64,000 nt of DNA from assembly GCF_002160495.1 (NCBI RefSeq), contig NZ_NFKR01000003.1:62001-126000 (forward strand), in the 5' to 3' direction. Positions 33,993 to 43,089 of the stretch are shown here, one piece after another. The position numbers and the translations under genes are program-made. Origin of the DNA: Erysipelatoclostridium sp. An173 (lineage in GTDB: Bacteria; Bacillota_I; Bacilli_A; Erysipelotrichales; Coprobacillaceae). Position 1 is the first letter of the stretch. Every line of letters starts with the position of its first letter. The notes below the pieces were generated by a model. It searched no databases, was not told the origin of the DNA, and was given only the letters and a program-made list of their open reading frames with translations.

Positions 33993-34927
33993 TATTTCTC
34001 TCCTTTGGTTATGGGAATAATTTTATAAGCAAGATAGATTAAACAAGAATCAAATGGTAAAAATAAAATTGTTGAAGCTAGATTAAAAAATGTATGCATA
34101 TATGCTATTTGCATTGAATAGTTTGAAGTTAAATTTTCGATAAAAGAAACAAAAGGAATAAAATAAGATGCCACTACAAAAACTAATGTACCAATAATAT
34201 TGATCAAAACATGAATGACACTTAATCGTTTAGCGTTGGGATTACCATTAATAGAACTTAAAAAAGCTGTAATACAAGTACCAATATTCTGACCATAAAT
34301 AACATTGGTTGCCATATTAAAACTGATTAATCCTTTTTTATAGATTGTTTGTAAAACTCCAACTGAAGCAGTAGAACTTTGAATGATTGCTGTAAATAAA
34401 GTTCCAGCTAAAATAGCTATTAAAGGATTATTTAATTGAGAAAATAAGTTCATGAAAAAAGTAGATTTTTGAATTGGGGCAAGAGAAAGTGACATTGCAT
34501 CCATGGCTAAAAAAATCAAACCTAAGGCCATTAATAATCGGCCCAAGTATGTTATTTTGTTTTTAAAAAACATGAGGATAAAACCAATAATACAAAGATA
34601 AATCGCTGATTGACCCAAATCCAAAGCAATCATTAAACCAGTAACTGTTGTACCGATATTAGCGCCTAAAACAATCCAGGTAGCTTGATACAAAGAAATT
34701 AAATGACTATTAAGCAAACCAATAAGAATAATAGTCATCGTTGAAGAACTGTGGATGATGGCGGTAATTAAAGTACCGGTTAAAACGCCTACATATTTAT
34801 TTGCCGATAGATGATATAAGATTTTTTTTAATTTATCATTTGCTAAGGTATCTAAGCTAGTTGATAGAATGTGCATACTAAAAAGGAAAACACCTAAACT
34901 TAAAATAAAACCAATTATATTTTTAAT
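33992..34927 (-). CDS. Na/Pi-cotransporter II-like protein, probably starting at AUU
   Basis: PNaS-family membrane protein with the two QSS/HSS repeats: TALITAIIHSSSTMTIILIG-like (here GTLITAIIHSSSTMT) and GTLFTAIIQSSTASVGVLQ, each followed by GANIGTT or GQNIGTC. The first ATG is at 34876, but the normal N-terminal helix, MKNIIGFILSLGVFLFS (17 residues), is encoded just upstream in frame, with only ATT at 34927 (AAGGGTG at 9 bases) or similar codons before a TGA. I extend it to that ATT, giving 311 residues; starting at 34876 gives 294. It lacks the PhoU tail of longer members. Phosphate or another anion may be carried. Confidence 0.75.
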   Translation of the reverse strand: MKNIIGFILSLGVFLFSMHILSTSLDTLANDKLKKILYHLSANKYVGVLTGTLITAIIHSSSTMTIILIGLLNSHLISLYQATWIVLGANIGTTVTGLMIALDLGQSAIYLCIIGFILMFFKNKITYLGRLLMALGLIFLAMDAMSLSLAPIQKSTFFMNLFSQLNNPLIAILAGTLFTAIIQSSTASVGVLQTIYKKGLISFNMATNVIYGQNIGTCITAFLSSINGNPNAKRLSVIHVLINIIGTLVFVVASYFIPFVSFIENLTSNYSMQIAYMHTFFNLASTILFLPFDSCLIYLAYKIIPITKGEK

Positions 34928-35032
34928 GATTGATCACACCCTTTTTATTAAATTATATTAATTAGTTGATAGATAATGTTTATTTTCAAGATAATCATTA
35001 AATGATACAATAATCTAAAAGGGAGTGAGAAA

Positions 35033-35671
35033 ATGGATTATAGTGCAATTGTATTGTGTGCTGGAAAAGGTAGTCGTAGTGGCCTTAGCTATAATAAGAT
35101 GTTATATCGATTTAATGATAAAACAGTCTACGAAATGACGATGTCGGTATTTCTTCAAGATCAAAGATGTAAACAAATTGTAGTAGTGACTAAGGAAGAT
35201 GAAATTAATGAGATTAAAGAATTGGTTAATGACAAGCGAATTGTTTATGTTTTCGGTGGTAAAGAAAGACAAGATAGTGTTTATAATGGTTTGCAGGTAG
35301 TTAATCAAAAGATCGTCTTGATTCATGATGGAGCAAGACCCTATTTAACAATCGATAATATTGATAGTTTATTAGAATGTTTAATTAATAATGATGCTTG
35401 TTTATTAATGGTTCCTGTTAAAGATACAATTAAGTTATGCCAGGATGGTAAAGTGGTTGAAACACTACCTAGAAATTTATTAATGCAAGCTCAAACACCA
35501 CAGGCTTTTAAAGCTGGTTTAATTAAAGAGTGTTATCAAAGAGCTAAAGATGAAAAATACGAGGCAACAGATGATGCTTCATTAGTAGAAAAGTTTACTG
35601 AAGTACCTGTAATGGCTGTTTGTGGAAGCTATGAAAATATTAAAATTACTACTCCAGAGGATTTAAAATGA
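35033..35671 (+). CDS. ispD: 2-C-methyl-D-erythritol 4-phosphate cytidylyltransferase
   Basis: 212 residues. LCAGKGSRSGLSYNKMLYRF is the CTP-binding loop (usually AAGxGxRMG..PKQ); IVFGGKERQDSVYNGL, LIHDGARPYLT and LMQAQTPQAFKAGLI are all present, as is DDASLVEK. It makes CDP-methylerythritol in the MEP isoprenoid pathway. The family also includes TarI-type ribitol enzymes, but the motif set and length favour IspD. The stop overlaps the GH3 gene by four bases (ATGA). Confidence 0.85.
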   Translation: MDYSAIVLCAGKGSRSGLSYNKMLYRFNDKTVYEMTMSVFLQDQRCKQIVVVTKEDEINEIKELVNDKRIVYVFGGKERQDSVYNGLQVVNQKIVLIHDGARPYLTIDNIDSLLECLINNDACLLMVPVKDTIKLCQDGKVVETLPRNLLMQAQTPQAFKAGLIKECYQRAKDEKYEATDDASLVEKFTEVPVMAVCGSYENIKITTPEDLK

Positions 35672-36999
35672 CAAAAGCTAAAATAATAAGTAAATTGATT
35701 ATTATTGTTGTTTTAATAGGTTTAATTACTGGAGCTGGTTATTACCAGTATTTATTACTGATGGATAAAGATTCAAATATAATAATTAATCGAATTACGG
35801 CTCAAATAATAAGTGTCTCTAAGGATACAGTTACAATTAGAGATGATAAAAATAGTGAATATAAATTAGATAAGTCCCTTTTAAATGATTCAAAAAATTT
35901 GATTTTTGGTAATGATATTACAATTAGTTATACTGGTGATATTAAAAGTGAATATGAGATAATAAATAGTAAGGTTACCGAAAATAAAATTATCAATGCT
36001 GATATTAGTTTAGATAAACGAAAGGAATTATCAAATATAGTACAAGCAATGACCATTGAAGATAAAGCTGGTCAATTGTTATTAGTATTAGATTCAAAAA
36101 ACTTATTAACCGATCAAACAATGAGTGGCTGTGTATTATTTGAAGATGATTTTGCCAATAAATCTCGAAATGAAGTAATTGAAAATATTGAAAGATATCA
36201 AAGCAATGCCAAATACCCAATGATTATTGCTGTAGATGAAGAAGGTGGTTCTGTAGTTCGTGTCAGTAAATATTTGCGAGATAACCGTTTTAGATTACCT
36301 CAAGATGTTTATAAATCAGGAGGAATGGATTCAATAATAAGTGATGCGACAGAAAAATCAGAATATCTAAAAGAATTTGGAATAAATGTTAATTTAGCAC
36401 CAGTAGCTGATGTTGCAACAAATGAAGATGATTATATTTATAGACGCTCATTTGGAGTGGATGCTGATGCAACTAGTAATTATGTAAGAAATGTTGTAAT
36501 GGCTATGAGTAATATAAAAATGGGTAGTGTTTTAAAACATTTTCCTGGTTATGGAAGTGCTCCTGGTAGTGGTGGAACTTATCATGATAGTCGAGATTTT
36601 AATAGTTTAAAAAATAATGATTTATTACCGTTTAAAGCTGGTATTGAAGCTGGAGCTAATAGTATATTAGTAACTAATAATATTATTGATAGTGTCGATA
36701 ATCAAAATCCCGCTACTTTATCTAAAGATATTCATGATCTTCTAAGGGAAGATTTAAAATATAATGGGGTTATTATGACTGATGACGTTACTGATTTAAA
36801 TAATAATGAATTTGGAAATGATAGTGAAATAGTGATTAAAGCTATAAAAGCTGGTAATGATTTAATTATGACAAGTAGACCACAGATCTATTTTGAAAGT
36901 CTTATAGCAGCAATAAATAATGATGAGCTATGTTTAAATGAATTAGATCTTTCAGTTTTAAGAGTTATAGCATGGAAAGACAGCTTAGATATTATTTAA
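35668..36999 (+). CDS. Glycoside hydrolase family 3 protein, NagZ-like, membrane-anchored
   Basis: 443 residues. One N-terminal transmembrane anchor (about 8-30), an extracytoplasmic linker of about 80 residues, then a GH3 barrel: TIEDKAGQLLLV, IIAVDEEGGSVVRVS, LAPVADVA, VLKHFPGYGSAPGSG with a TYHDSRD loop (the NagZ-type His acid/base) and YNGVIMTDDVTDLNN with the nucleophile Asp. The second GH3 domain is absent, as in beta-N-acetylhexosaminidases. It may trim peptidoglycan or GlcNAc-glycans outside the cell; cotranscription with ispD is by overlap. Confidence 0.87.
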   Translation: MTKAKIISKLIIIVVLIGLITGAGYYQYLLLMDKDSNIIINRITAQIISVSKDTVTIRDDKNSEYKLDKSLLNDSKNLIFGNDITISYTGDIKSEYEIINSKVTENKIINADISLDKRKELSNIVQAMTIEDKAGQLLLVLDSKNLLTDQTMSGCVLFEDDFANKSRNEVIENIERYQSNAKYPMIIAVDEEGGSVVRVSKYLRDNRFRLPQDVYKSGGMDSIISDATEKSEYLKEFGINVNLAPVADVATNEDDYIYRRSFGVDADATSNYVRNVVMAMSNIKMGSVLKHFPGYGSAPGSGGTYHDSRDFNSLKNNDLLPFKAGIEAGANSILVTNNIIDSVDNQNPATLSKDIHDLLREDLKYNGVIMTDDVTDLNNNEFGNDSEIVIKAIKAGNDLIMTSRPQIYFESLIAAINNDELCLNELDLSVLRVIAWKDSLDII

Positions 37000-37025
37000 A
37001 AAAGATGATTTAATCAAACAAATTA

Positions 37026-37054
37026 TTGCTTTGTTTAAAAAGTTGTGCTATTAT
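37026..37054 (+). promoter_or_regulatory. Promoter of the rpsF operon
   Basis: TTGCTT (37026-37031), 17 bases, TATTAT (37049-37054), about 80 bases before rpsF. Confidence 0.6.
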
Positions 37055-37081
37055 AACTAAGCATGTAAAAATATTAATTTA

Positions 37082-37120
37082 CTGCCTGCTTATTCAAAAA
37101 GAAATAAGCCGATAGACCAT
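37082..37120 (+). ncRNA. S6:S18 autoregulatory leader of rpsF
   Basis: GCTTATT (37088-37094) pairs with AATAAGC (37103-37109) and is directly followed by CCGATAG, the CCG bulge bound by the S6-S18 complex in other bacteria. It lies just before the rpsF RBS. Both target proteins are encoded in this operon. Confidence 0.55.
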
Positions 37121-37134
37121 AGGAGGTATAAAAG

Positions 37135-37416
37135 ATGAACAAGTATGAAATTATGTTTATTGTAAAACCTGACGTTGAAGAAGATGCTAGAAATAAGTTA
37201 ATTGAATATTTCAAAGGTGTCTTAACAGCTAATGGTGGAACAGTAGATAACGTTAACGAATGGGGTTTACGTGATTTAGCTTATGAAATCAAAGACTACA
37301 AAAAAGGTTACTATGTAGTTGTTGATACAACTTGCAGTGGAGCTGATATCGCTGAATTTGAACGTTTATCAAACATTAATGCATCTGTATTACGTCATTT
37401 AACACTTCGTAGATAG
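37135..37416 (+). CDS. rpsF: 30S ribosomal protein S6
   Basis: 93 residues, normal length. MNKYEIMFIVKPDVEED, the WGLRDLAYEIKDYKKGYYV strand pair and the end RHLTLRR are typical of bS6. It binds S18 on the 30S platform. RBS AGGAGG. Order rpsF-ssb-rpsR is the classical bacterial one. Confidence 0.97.
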   Translation: MNKYEIMFIVKPDVEEDARNKLIEYFKGVLTANGGTVDNVNEWGLRDLAYEIKDYKKGYYVVVDTTCSGADIAEFERLSNINASVLRHLTLRR

Positions 37417-37428
37417 GAGGCATTATCG

Positions 37429-37893
37429 ATGATTAATAGAGTAGTTCTTGTCGGACGCATGACTAGAGATCCTGAATTAAGAAGAACACCCCAAGGTGAT
37501 GCGGTTACTTCATTTACTTTAGCAGTAAATCGTAATTTTACTTCTAGAGATGGACAACAACAAGCAGATTTTATTAACTGCGTTGTTTGGCGTAAACCAG
37601 CAGAAAATGTGGAAAGATATTGTTCTAAAGGAAGTCTAGTTGGAGTTGAAGGAAGAATACAAACTCGTAGTTATGATAACCAACAGGGACAAAGAGTTTA
37701 TGTAACTGAGGTTATCTGTGATAGTGTTCAATTTTTAGAAACAAAAGCTGCTAGAGAGAGAAATCAAGCTCAAATGCAGCAACAACCACAAAATAATGAT
37801 AATTTCTATGATATGAAAACAGTTGAATTAGAAAAAGAATTTGATAATTCATTGAATACTTTTGATATCATGGAAGATGATATTCAGTTTTAA
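37429..37893 (+). CDS. ssb: Single-stranded DNA-binding protein
   Basis: 154 residues. OB-fold (1-110) with [29 protein letters not shown] and [21 protein letters not shown]; a Gln/Asn-rich linker; and the acidic tip MEDDIQF, the docking site for replication and repair partners (consensus DDIPF, here Gln for Pro). RBS AGGAGG. Its stop overlaps a dispensable ATG upstream of rpsR. Confidence 0.96.
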   Translation: MINRVVLVGRMTRDPELRRTPQGDAVTSFTLAVNRNFTSRDGQQQADFINCVVWRKPAENVERYCSKGSLVGVEGRIQTRSYDNQQGQRVYVTEVICDSVQFLETKAARERNQAQMQQQPQNNDNFYDMKTVELEKEFDNSLNTFDIMEDDIQF

Positions 37894-37910
37894 TGAAAGG
37901 AGCTAAAAAA

Positions 37911-38141
37911 ATGGCATTTAGAAAACAAAGAATGGGTAGAAGAAAAGTTTGCTACTTCACAAAAAACAAAATTACTTACATCGATTATAAAGATGTTGAA
38001 TTATTAAAAAGATTTATCTCAGCTAACGGTAAAATTATTCCAAGACGTGTAACTGGTACAAGCGCTAAATATCAAAGACAATTAGCTACAGCTATCAAAC
38101 GTGCTCGTCAAATGGCTTTATTACCATATGTTGGTGAATAA
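37911..38141 (+). CDS. rpsR: 30S ribosomal protein S18
   Basis: 76 residues from the ATG at 37911, where [16 protein letters not shown] begins as in other bS18 proteins and AAAGGAG is well spaced. The ATG 18 bases earlier overlaps the ssb stop and would put the RBS inside the coding region. [12 protein letters not shown] and [14 protein letters not shown] are the signature parts. Followed by a strong terminator. Confidence 0.97.
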   Translation: MAFRKQRMGRRKVCYFTKNKITYIDYKDVELLKRFISANGKIIPRRVTGTSAKYQRQLATAIKRARQMALLPYVGE

Positions 38142-38153
38142 TAATTAGATATT

Positions 38154-38181
38154 AAAAACCTCGATTTATCGAGGTTTTTTT
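38154..38181. terminator. Strong terminator of the rpsF operon
   Basis: AAAAACCTCGA (38154-38164) pairs with TCGAGGTTTTT (38169-38179), with T-run; A-run on the left lets it serve the converging LysR pseudogene too. Confidence 0.9.
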
Positions 38182-38186
38182 GTATT

Positions 38187-39069
38187 CTAAAATGATTCTT
38201 CATTTCGATATAAATGCCAAGGAACATTACGAATTTCATTTTCTATTATACTATATCTATCATGATCATTTTTATTGTATATAGCATAGAATGATAAAGT
38301 TGCCTCTTTATCAGATATTGGTATATAGACTCTATCTTCAATCTTTTTAAATTTAGGAATTGTAATGTTTGTTCTAAAAGTAGGTAAAGAAGAGGCTTTT
38401 AATAAAGCGTTGTAAGCATCAATGTCTTCTTGAACAAGCATCAAAGATTCAGATAGTTTTTCATTACAGATTTCACTCCAGTATCCTGTTTTTGATAAAA
38501 GAAGAATATTAGTTCCGTTTAATTGTTCAAATGTAATTGATTTATAGTGGGATAATGGGTCATCTGGTCTTACTGCTATATATAAAGTCTCGCTAAATAA
38601 TTTAGTAGAAATTATATTTTTTTCATTAATTGGATAATCGAGGATAAGAATAGAAAACGCATGATTATTAAAAGCTTCTATTAATTCAATGTTATCTTCA
38701 CTGATAGTAGAATTAATTTTTATATCAGGATATTGTTTTAGAAAGATTTGCTTTAATCCCCATAATGGAGCTGGTGCACATGCTCCAATAGAAATACATT
38801 GTTTATTTTTTTTGATATGCTGCTAGATTTTTTAACATCAAATCTTTATCTTCTAAAACTTTTCTAGCGTATTTAACTGCTAGTTCGCCAGTATCGTTTA
38901 ACTTAAGACGATTTTTAACTCAATCAAATAGTGGATAACCTAGTTCATCTTCAAGGCTTTGGATAGCACGTGTTAATGCAGGTTGTGAAAACATTAAAAT
39001 TTCAGCTGCTTTAGAAATAGTTCCAGCTTCTGCAACTGTGACAAGACATTCTAATTGATGTAATTCCAT
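38187..39069 (-). pseudogene. LysR-family regulator, broken by a stop codon and a frameshift
   Basis: From the ATG at 39069: MELHQLECLVTVAEAG, TISKAAEILMFSQPALTRAI and LEDELGYPLFD form a complete LysR winged helix. TGA at 38922-38920 then stands where family members have Arg (LFD-R-VKNRL). Downstream, an A8 run (38806-38813 on plus as T8) shifts the frame; the other frame continues as CISIGACAPAPLWGL, then ILILDYPINEKN and ends RNEESF. Two independent lesions argue for a true pseudogene. It is divergent from the EFR1/aldo-keto reductase genes and was probably their regulator. Confidence 0.85.
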
Positions 39070-39187
39070 GAAATATTCTCCCTTAAAAACTATGCAATTT
39101 ACGTATAATTATATTCTATATTGATATTATACTTTTAAAAAAATCAAAAGTAAAATATAAACGAGAAGAGGAAAGGAGGTCAATAAA

Positions 39188-39943
39188 ATGATATTTTATT
39201 TTACTGCGACTGGTAATTGTCTATATATTGCTAAACAATTAGATCAACATCCGATAAGTATTGTTCAAGAATTGAAGAAAACAGAATTAAGTTATAAAGA
39301 TGAAACAATAGGCATTGTAGCACCGGTTTATGGTGGTGAACTACCTAAAATTGTCAGAAGATTTTTAGATAAAGCAAAATTTAAAACAGAATATTTATAT
39401 CTGATTTTAACTTATGGAATGAATGATAGTGTCGCAGGAGAATGGGCTTACTATTATGCTAAAAGTCAGAAAGTACATCTTGGTTATGTTCATACTTTAC
39501 AGATGGTTGATAATTATATCCCATCATTTGATATGAATGAGCAAAAAGCAATCGATAAGAAGATTGATTTACAATTAAAACACATTAAGGATGAGATTCA
39601 CGAAAGGAAACATTATATACCTGTACCAACACAAAAAGGCAGAGAGTTATATGAGATGGCAAGTCGTAGACCAGATAATGTTAATGATGGTTCACAGATT
39701 ACAGTTAATGAAGATAAATGTATAGGCTGTGGTATGTGTACACTTGTTTGTCCGATAGGAAATTTTAATTTACAGGATAAAAAAGCTAAACGTAAATCTA
39801 ATCAGTGTGAATTTTGTTTAGCATGTGCGCATCATTGTCCAAGAAAAGCTATTTATACTTCACTTTCTGATAAAAATCCAGAAGCAAGATTTATTAATGA
39901 AAATATTAAAATTTCAGAAATAATTAAAGCTAATCAACAATAG
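39188..39943 (+). CDS. EFR1-type ferredoxin protein (flavodoxin-like plus 2x[4Fe-4S])
   Basis: 251 residues. The N-terminal MIFYFTATGNCLYIAKQL is a flavodoxin-type FMN loop, with GIVAPVYGGELPKIV and LTYGMNDSV completing the flavin site (about 1-150). The C-terminal part holds two ferredoxin motifs: CIGCGMCTLVCP and CEFCLACAHHCP. Such EFR1 family proteins pass electrons between flavin and iron-sulfur partners in anaerobes. The AAAGGAGG site is strong. It precedes an aldo/keto reductase and is divergent from a dead LysR gene; it looks intact. Confidence 0.9.
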   Translation: MIFYFTATGNCLYIAKQLDQHPISIVQELKKTELSYKDETIGIVAPVYGGELPKIVRRFLDKAKFKTEYLYLILTYGMNDSVAGEWAYYYAKSQKVHLGYVHTLQMVDNYIPSFDMNEQKAIDKKIDLQLKHIKDEIHERKHYIPVPTQKGRELYEMASRRPDNVNDGSQITVNEDKCIGCGMCTLVCPIGNFNLQDKKAKRKSNQCEFCLACAHHCPRKAIYTSLSDKNPEARFINENIKISEIIKANQQ

Positions 39944-39962
39944 TAAAGGAGATGTTTAATAT

Positions 39963-40961
39963 ATGAAAACAGTAAAATTAGGAAACACAGATATAGAAAT
40001 TAGTCCAGTTGGTCTAGGGTGTATGGAATTTACCCACGCTTATGGCAAACCGATTGAAAAGCAGGAAGCAGTTAAAATAATTCTTAAGGCATATGATTTA
40101 GGATATACTTTTTTTGATACAGCTCAAAGATATACTGGAGTATATCCTGATGGAACAATTGCTTATAATGAAGAAGTTGTTGGCGAAGCTTTGAAAGATA
40201 TTCGTCATAAAGTAGTTATCGCTACTAAATGTGGAATTACAATGATTGATGGTAAAAGAACTTTAGATGCAAGACCTGAAACAATTAAAAAAACATTGAA
40301 TGAAAGTTTAAAAAGATTACAAACTGACTATGTAGATTTATATTATTTACATAGTATTGATCCTAATACACAAATTGAAACTGTCGCTAAAACAATGAAA
40401 GAATTATATTTAGAAGGAAAAATTAAAGCATGGGGAATTTCACAAGTGGATGAAGAAACGCTAAGAAGAGCACATAAAGTTTTTCCAGTTAGCGCAATTC
40501 AAAATAGATATTCAATGATGGCAAGAGATGAAGAAAAGATTTTTGATACTTGTAAAGAACTAGGAGTTACATTTGTAGCGTTTTCACCAATGGCGAATGG
40601 CTTTTTAACAGGCACTTATCATGGTGAAAAAATAAAAGAGGATCAAAGTGATTTTAGAAATTTAATGCCTCAATTTACTAAAGATGGCTATGAAGAATCT
40701 AAAGAACTATTATCATATCTTCAACAACTTGCAGATGAAAAACATGCTACAATGGGATAAATTTCTTTAGCATGGATGGAAAATAAAGACATAGATATTG
40801 TCCCAATTCCAGGAAGTAGAAAATTAGAACGACTAAAAGAAAATTTTGATAGTTGTAAAATAGAGCTTACTAAAGATGAAGTTAATAAAATTGATGATGT
40901 ATTAAATAAGATGAAAATAGGACCAGTGTATTTAGGAGCAAAAAATAAATCTAAAAAGTAA
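39963..40961 (+). pseudogene. Aldo/keto reductase with one in-frame stop
   Basis: Reads as a YhdN/AKR13-like enzyme: IEISPVGLGCMEFTHAYG, TFFDTAQRYTG (Asp, Tyr), IATKCGI (Lys), DLYYLHSIDPN (His), IQNRYSMMARD and FSPMANGFLTG. After KHATMG a TAA stands at 40758-40760, where homologues have Gln (ATxxQISLAW); the same frame continues ISLAWMENKDIDIVPIPGSR and ends KNKSKK. A CAA-to-TAA change explains it. Read through, the protein is 332 residues, normal for the family. The active-site residues lie before the stop but the NADPH phosphate-binding segment (IPGSRK) lies after it. Confidence 0.85.
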
Positions 40962-40970
40962 TCTATTATT

Positions 40971-40993
40971 AAAAGCCTCAATGTGAGGCTTTT
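40971..40993. terminator. Bidirectional terminator
   Basis: AAAAGCCTCA (40971-40980), loop ATG, TGAGGCTTTT (40984-40993); serves the aldo/keto reductase on plus and the LysR remnant on minus. Confidence 0.8.
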
Positions 40994-41511
40994 ATAAACT
41001 TAACAAATTTTCTTCAATGATATGTCGATATTGATTTAATAAAGTATTATTCTTATCATTTTGTCTGCGTATTTCATAAATCTTCATTTTTAATTCAGGA
41101 GTAGGAATACCAACTATATGTAATTACCTCTTTTCTTTATTGCTCATTGGAATTCCAATTGAAAAAGCATCAGTTTCACTAACAATCTTACTACGCAAAG
41201 AATGGTGATCAACTTCGATAGTTTTATGTGGATTAATATATTTTTGATAAGTGTCATAAGCGCCAGGTCTTTGGTTAATAAAATTAATAAATGGATAATT
41301 CCAAAGTCTTTCCTTAGAAAAATCATTTAGAATAGGATGATTTTCTCGAACATTAATTTGACAAACAGATTCCTTTAAACAATAGATTATTAAATTATGA
41401 GATAATGCAAAATCTTTAACTTGTTTTTCCATTGATGTAGGAATAATAAAATAAGCTACATCGATGATTTGCTGATATGTCTTTTCTAAAGCATCTTCTA
41501 CAGCACAAAAT
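40992..41511 (-). pseudogene. Second LysR-family remnant (C-terminal domain only)
   Basis: The minus frame reads CAVEDALEKTYQQIIDVA, then MEKQVKDFALSHN, LWNYPFINFIN, DHHSLRSKIVSETDAFSIG, a LysR effector-binding domain. A TAA at 41126-41124 interrupts after KEKR, and the same frame continues LHIVGIPTPELKMKIY to TAA at 40992. The N-terminal half, including the HTH, is missing: at about 41503-41511 the sequence changes into a MATE transporter fragment on the other strand. Confidence 0.7.
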
Positions 41512-41922
41512 TATAGTAATAATTCATATAATCGTATTAAAAAAGGAGCTAAAGATACTTTAAAGATTACAGTTTTATTAAGTTTAATAGTCGCTGTATT
41601 AGCACACTTTTTTAGTAGTGAATTTATGACTTTATTCGTAAATAAAAATGAACTACATATTATTTCTTTAGGAGTTCAATATATTTCTTTTACATCGTTT
41701 TGTTATTTTATTTTAGGTATAAACTTTATTGTTCGTTTTGTTTTAACCGGGGTTGGTGAATCATCAGTACCTCTTGGAGTTGGAATTCTTGAAATAATTG
41801 TTCGTTGTTTAGGAACATATTTTTTAGTTTATCCATTAGGTTTTCAAGGAATGATTTATATTAATCCATTATGTTGGGGAACTTCAATTCTATTAGTTGT
41901 TTGTCTTTATCCATATCTTTAA
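41503..41922 (+). pseudogene. MATE efflux protein remnant (C-terminal third)
   Basis: Open frame from about 41503: AQNYSNNSYNRIKKGAKDTL, then MTLFVNKNELHIISLG, FILGINFIVRFVLTGVGES and a last helix ending YPYL. This fits the second half of the C-terminal bundle of a MATE (NorM/DinF) exporter, usually 440-460 residues. No start codon or RBS; its 5' end is fused to the LysR remnant, so a deletion joined two genes of opposite direction. Confidence 0.7.
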
Positions 41923-42135
41923 AAAAAAGCATTTAAAAATTATAATGTAAAAACACTATAGTTATTAATAATTAATCTATATTTCAGGGTTTAATCTAAT
42001 CTTATTAAAGACAGTTTTAAATCCTTTTTTTATTAGAAAATAGTTAGTATAATTGAAATATATTGATAATCGAGAATGTAGTTAGATTGTTTATGTAATA
42101 TTATCGTGGTAGAATAAAAAAAGTAGGTGAAAAGG
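41923..42135. other. Intergenic region before the sensory operon
   Basis: AT-rich, no ORF. TATTAT-like hexamers occur near 42100 (TAATATTAT), so the promoter of the 42136-46348 operon lies here. The TGACA repeats seen at 46372-46433 are absent, arguing against strong autoregulation by that operon's response regulator. Confidence 0.4.
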
Positions 42136-43089
42136 ATGAAAAAAATTAATCGTAAATCAGTATACATTGTCATTATTTTAATAGTTGCTTTAATTACAAC
42201 ATTGATTTATAAGGAATATCAGTCACCATCAACCCAAAATCGAGTTTTTGGAGTAACGTATATGACAATGAATAACCCTTTTTATGAAGTTATTAATAAT
42301 GAATTAATAAAGGTTATTGAACAACATGAAGATCAACTTTTAGTTCGTAATCCGGCTTTAGATGTTGATAAACAAATTGAACAAATTTATTCATTCATTG
42401 ATAGGCAAGTTGATGGCATTTTTATAAATCCTATTGATTCACAAAAAATCACGCCCGCATTAAAAGCGGCACATGAAGCAGGAATACCTGTTATTATAGT
42501 AGATGCTCCTGTTGAAAATCCGCGGTTAGTAGATAGTACAATAGTTTCTGATAATTATGATGCAGGCGTACAATGTGCACGTGATATGATGAAAAAAATG
42601 GATTCGGCACAAATTATGTTATTAAAGCATACAAATGTCAAATCTGCCAAAGATCGTATTGACGGTTTTTTAGATACAATTAGTGGAAATTCACAATATC
42701 AGGTTATTGATGAAGGAGAATGTGAGGGACAATTAGAATTAGCAATGCCTTTGATGGAAGAAATGCTAGATAAAAATAGCAATGTTGATGTTGTAATGGC
42801 TTTGAATGATCCTAGTGCATTGGGGGCATTAGCAGCTTTAGAATCACGCCATATTAATGATGTTATAGTTTATGGTATAGATGGGACACCAGATTTAAAG
42901 TCGTTGATTAATAGCAATGAAATGGTAGCAGGGACTGTTGCACAATCACCAATTTCAATTGGAAATATCGCTGGCAAAAAGATGTACGAATTATTGTCAG
43001 GCAAAGATATTGAAGAAGAAATTATTATTCCAGTAAATTTAATTAATAAGGAAAATATTTCCTTTTATGATGAAACGGGGTGGCAATAA
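42136..43089 (+). CDS. Membrane-anchored sugar-binding protein (Peripla_BP_4/RbsB-like)
   Basis: 317 residues from the ATG at 42136; a GTG three codons earlier is part of the TAGGTG site. A single N-terminal helix (about 8-28) without lipobox Cys anchors it. The binding fold shows VFGVTYMTMNNPFYEVINNE, QVDGIFINPIDSQKI, AGIPVIIVDAPVE, STIVSDNYDAG, SAKDRIDGFLDTI and IYGIDGTP-like (here VYGIDGTPDL): the ribose/galactose-type two-lobe architecture. No ABC permease or ATPase is nearby. Its stop shares a base with the kinase ATG (TAATG). It is probably the ligand sensor for that kinase. Confidence 0.88.
   Translation: MKKINRKSVYIVIILIVALITTLIYKEYQSPSTQNRVFGVTYMTMNNPFYEVINNELIKVIEQHEDQLLVRNPALDVDKQIEQIYSFIDRQVDGIFINPIDSQKITPALKAAHEAGIPVIIVDAPVENPRLVDSTIVSDNYDAGVQCARDMMKKMDSAQIMLLKHTNVKSAKDRIDGFLDTISGNSQYQVIDEGECEGQLELAMPLMEEMLDKNSNVDVVMALNDPSALGALAALESRHINDVIVYGIDGTPDLKSLINSNEMVAGTVAQSPISIGNIAGKKMYELLSGKDIEEEIIIPVNLINKENISFYDETGWQ

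Noticed and set aside
38920-38922. TGA in the LysR gene as a selenocysteine codon
   Set aside because: It replaces an Arg position, is not near a redox motif, no SECIS-like hairpin was seen and the gene has a second lesion.
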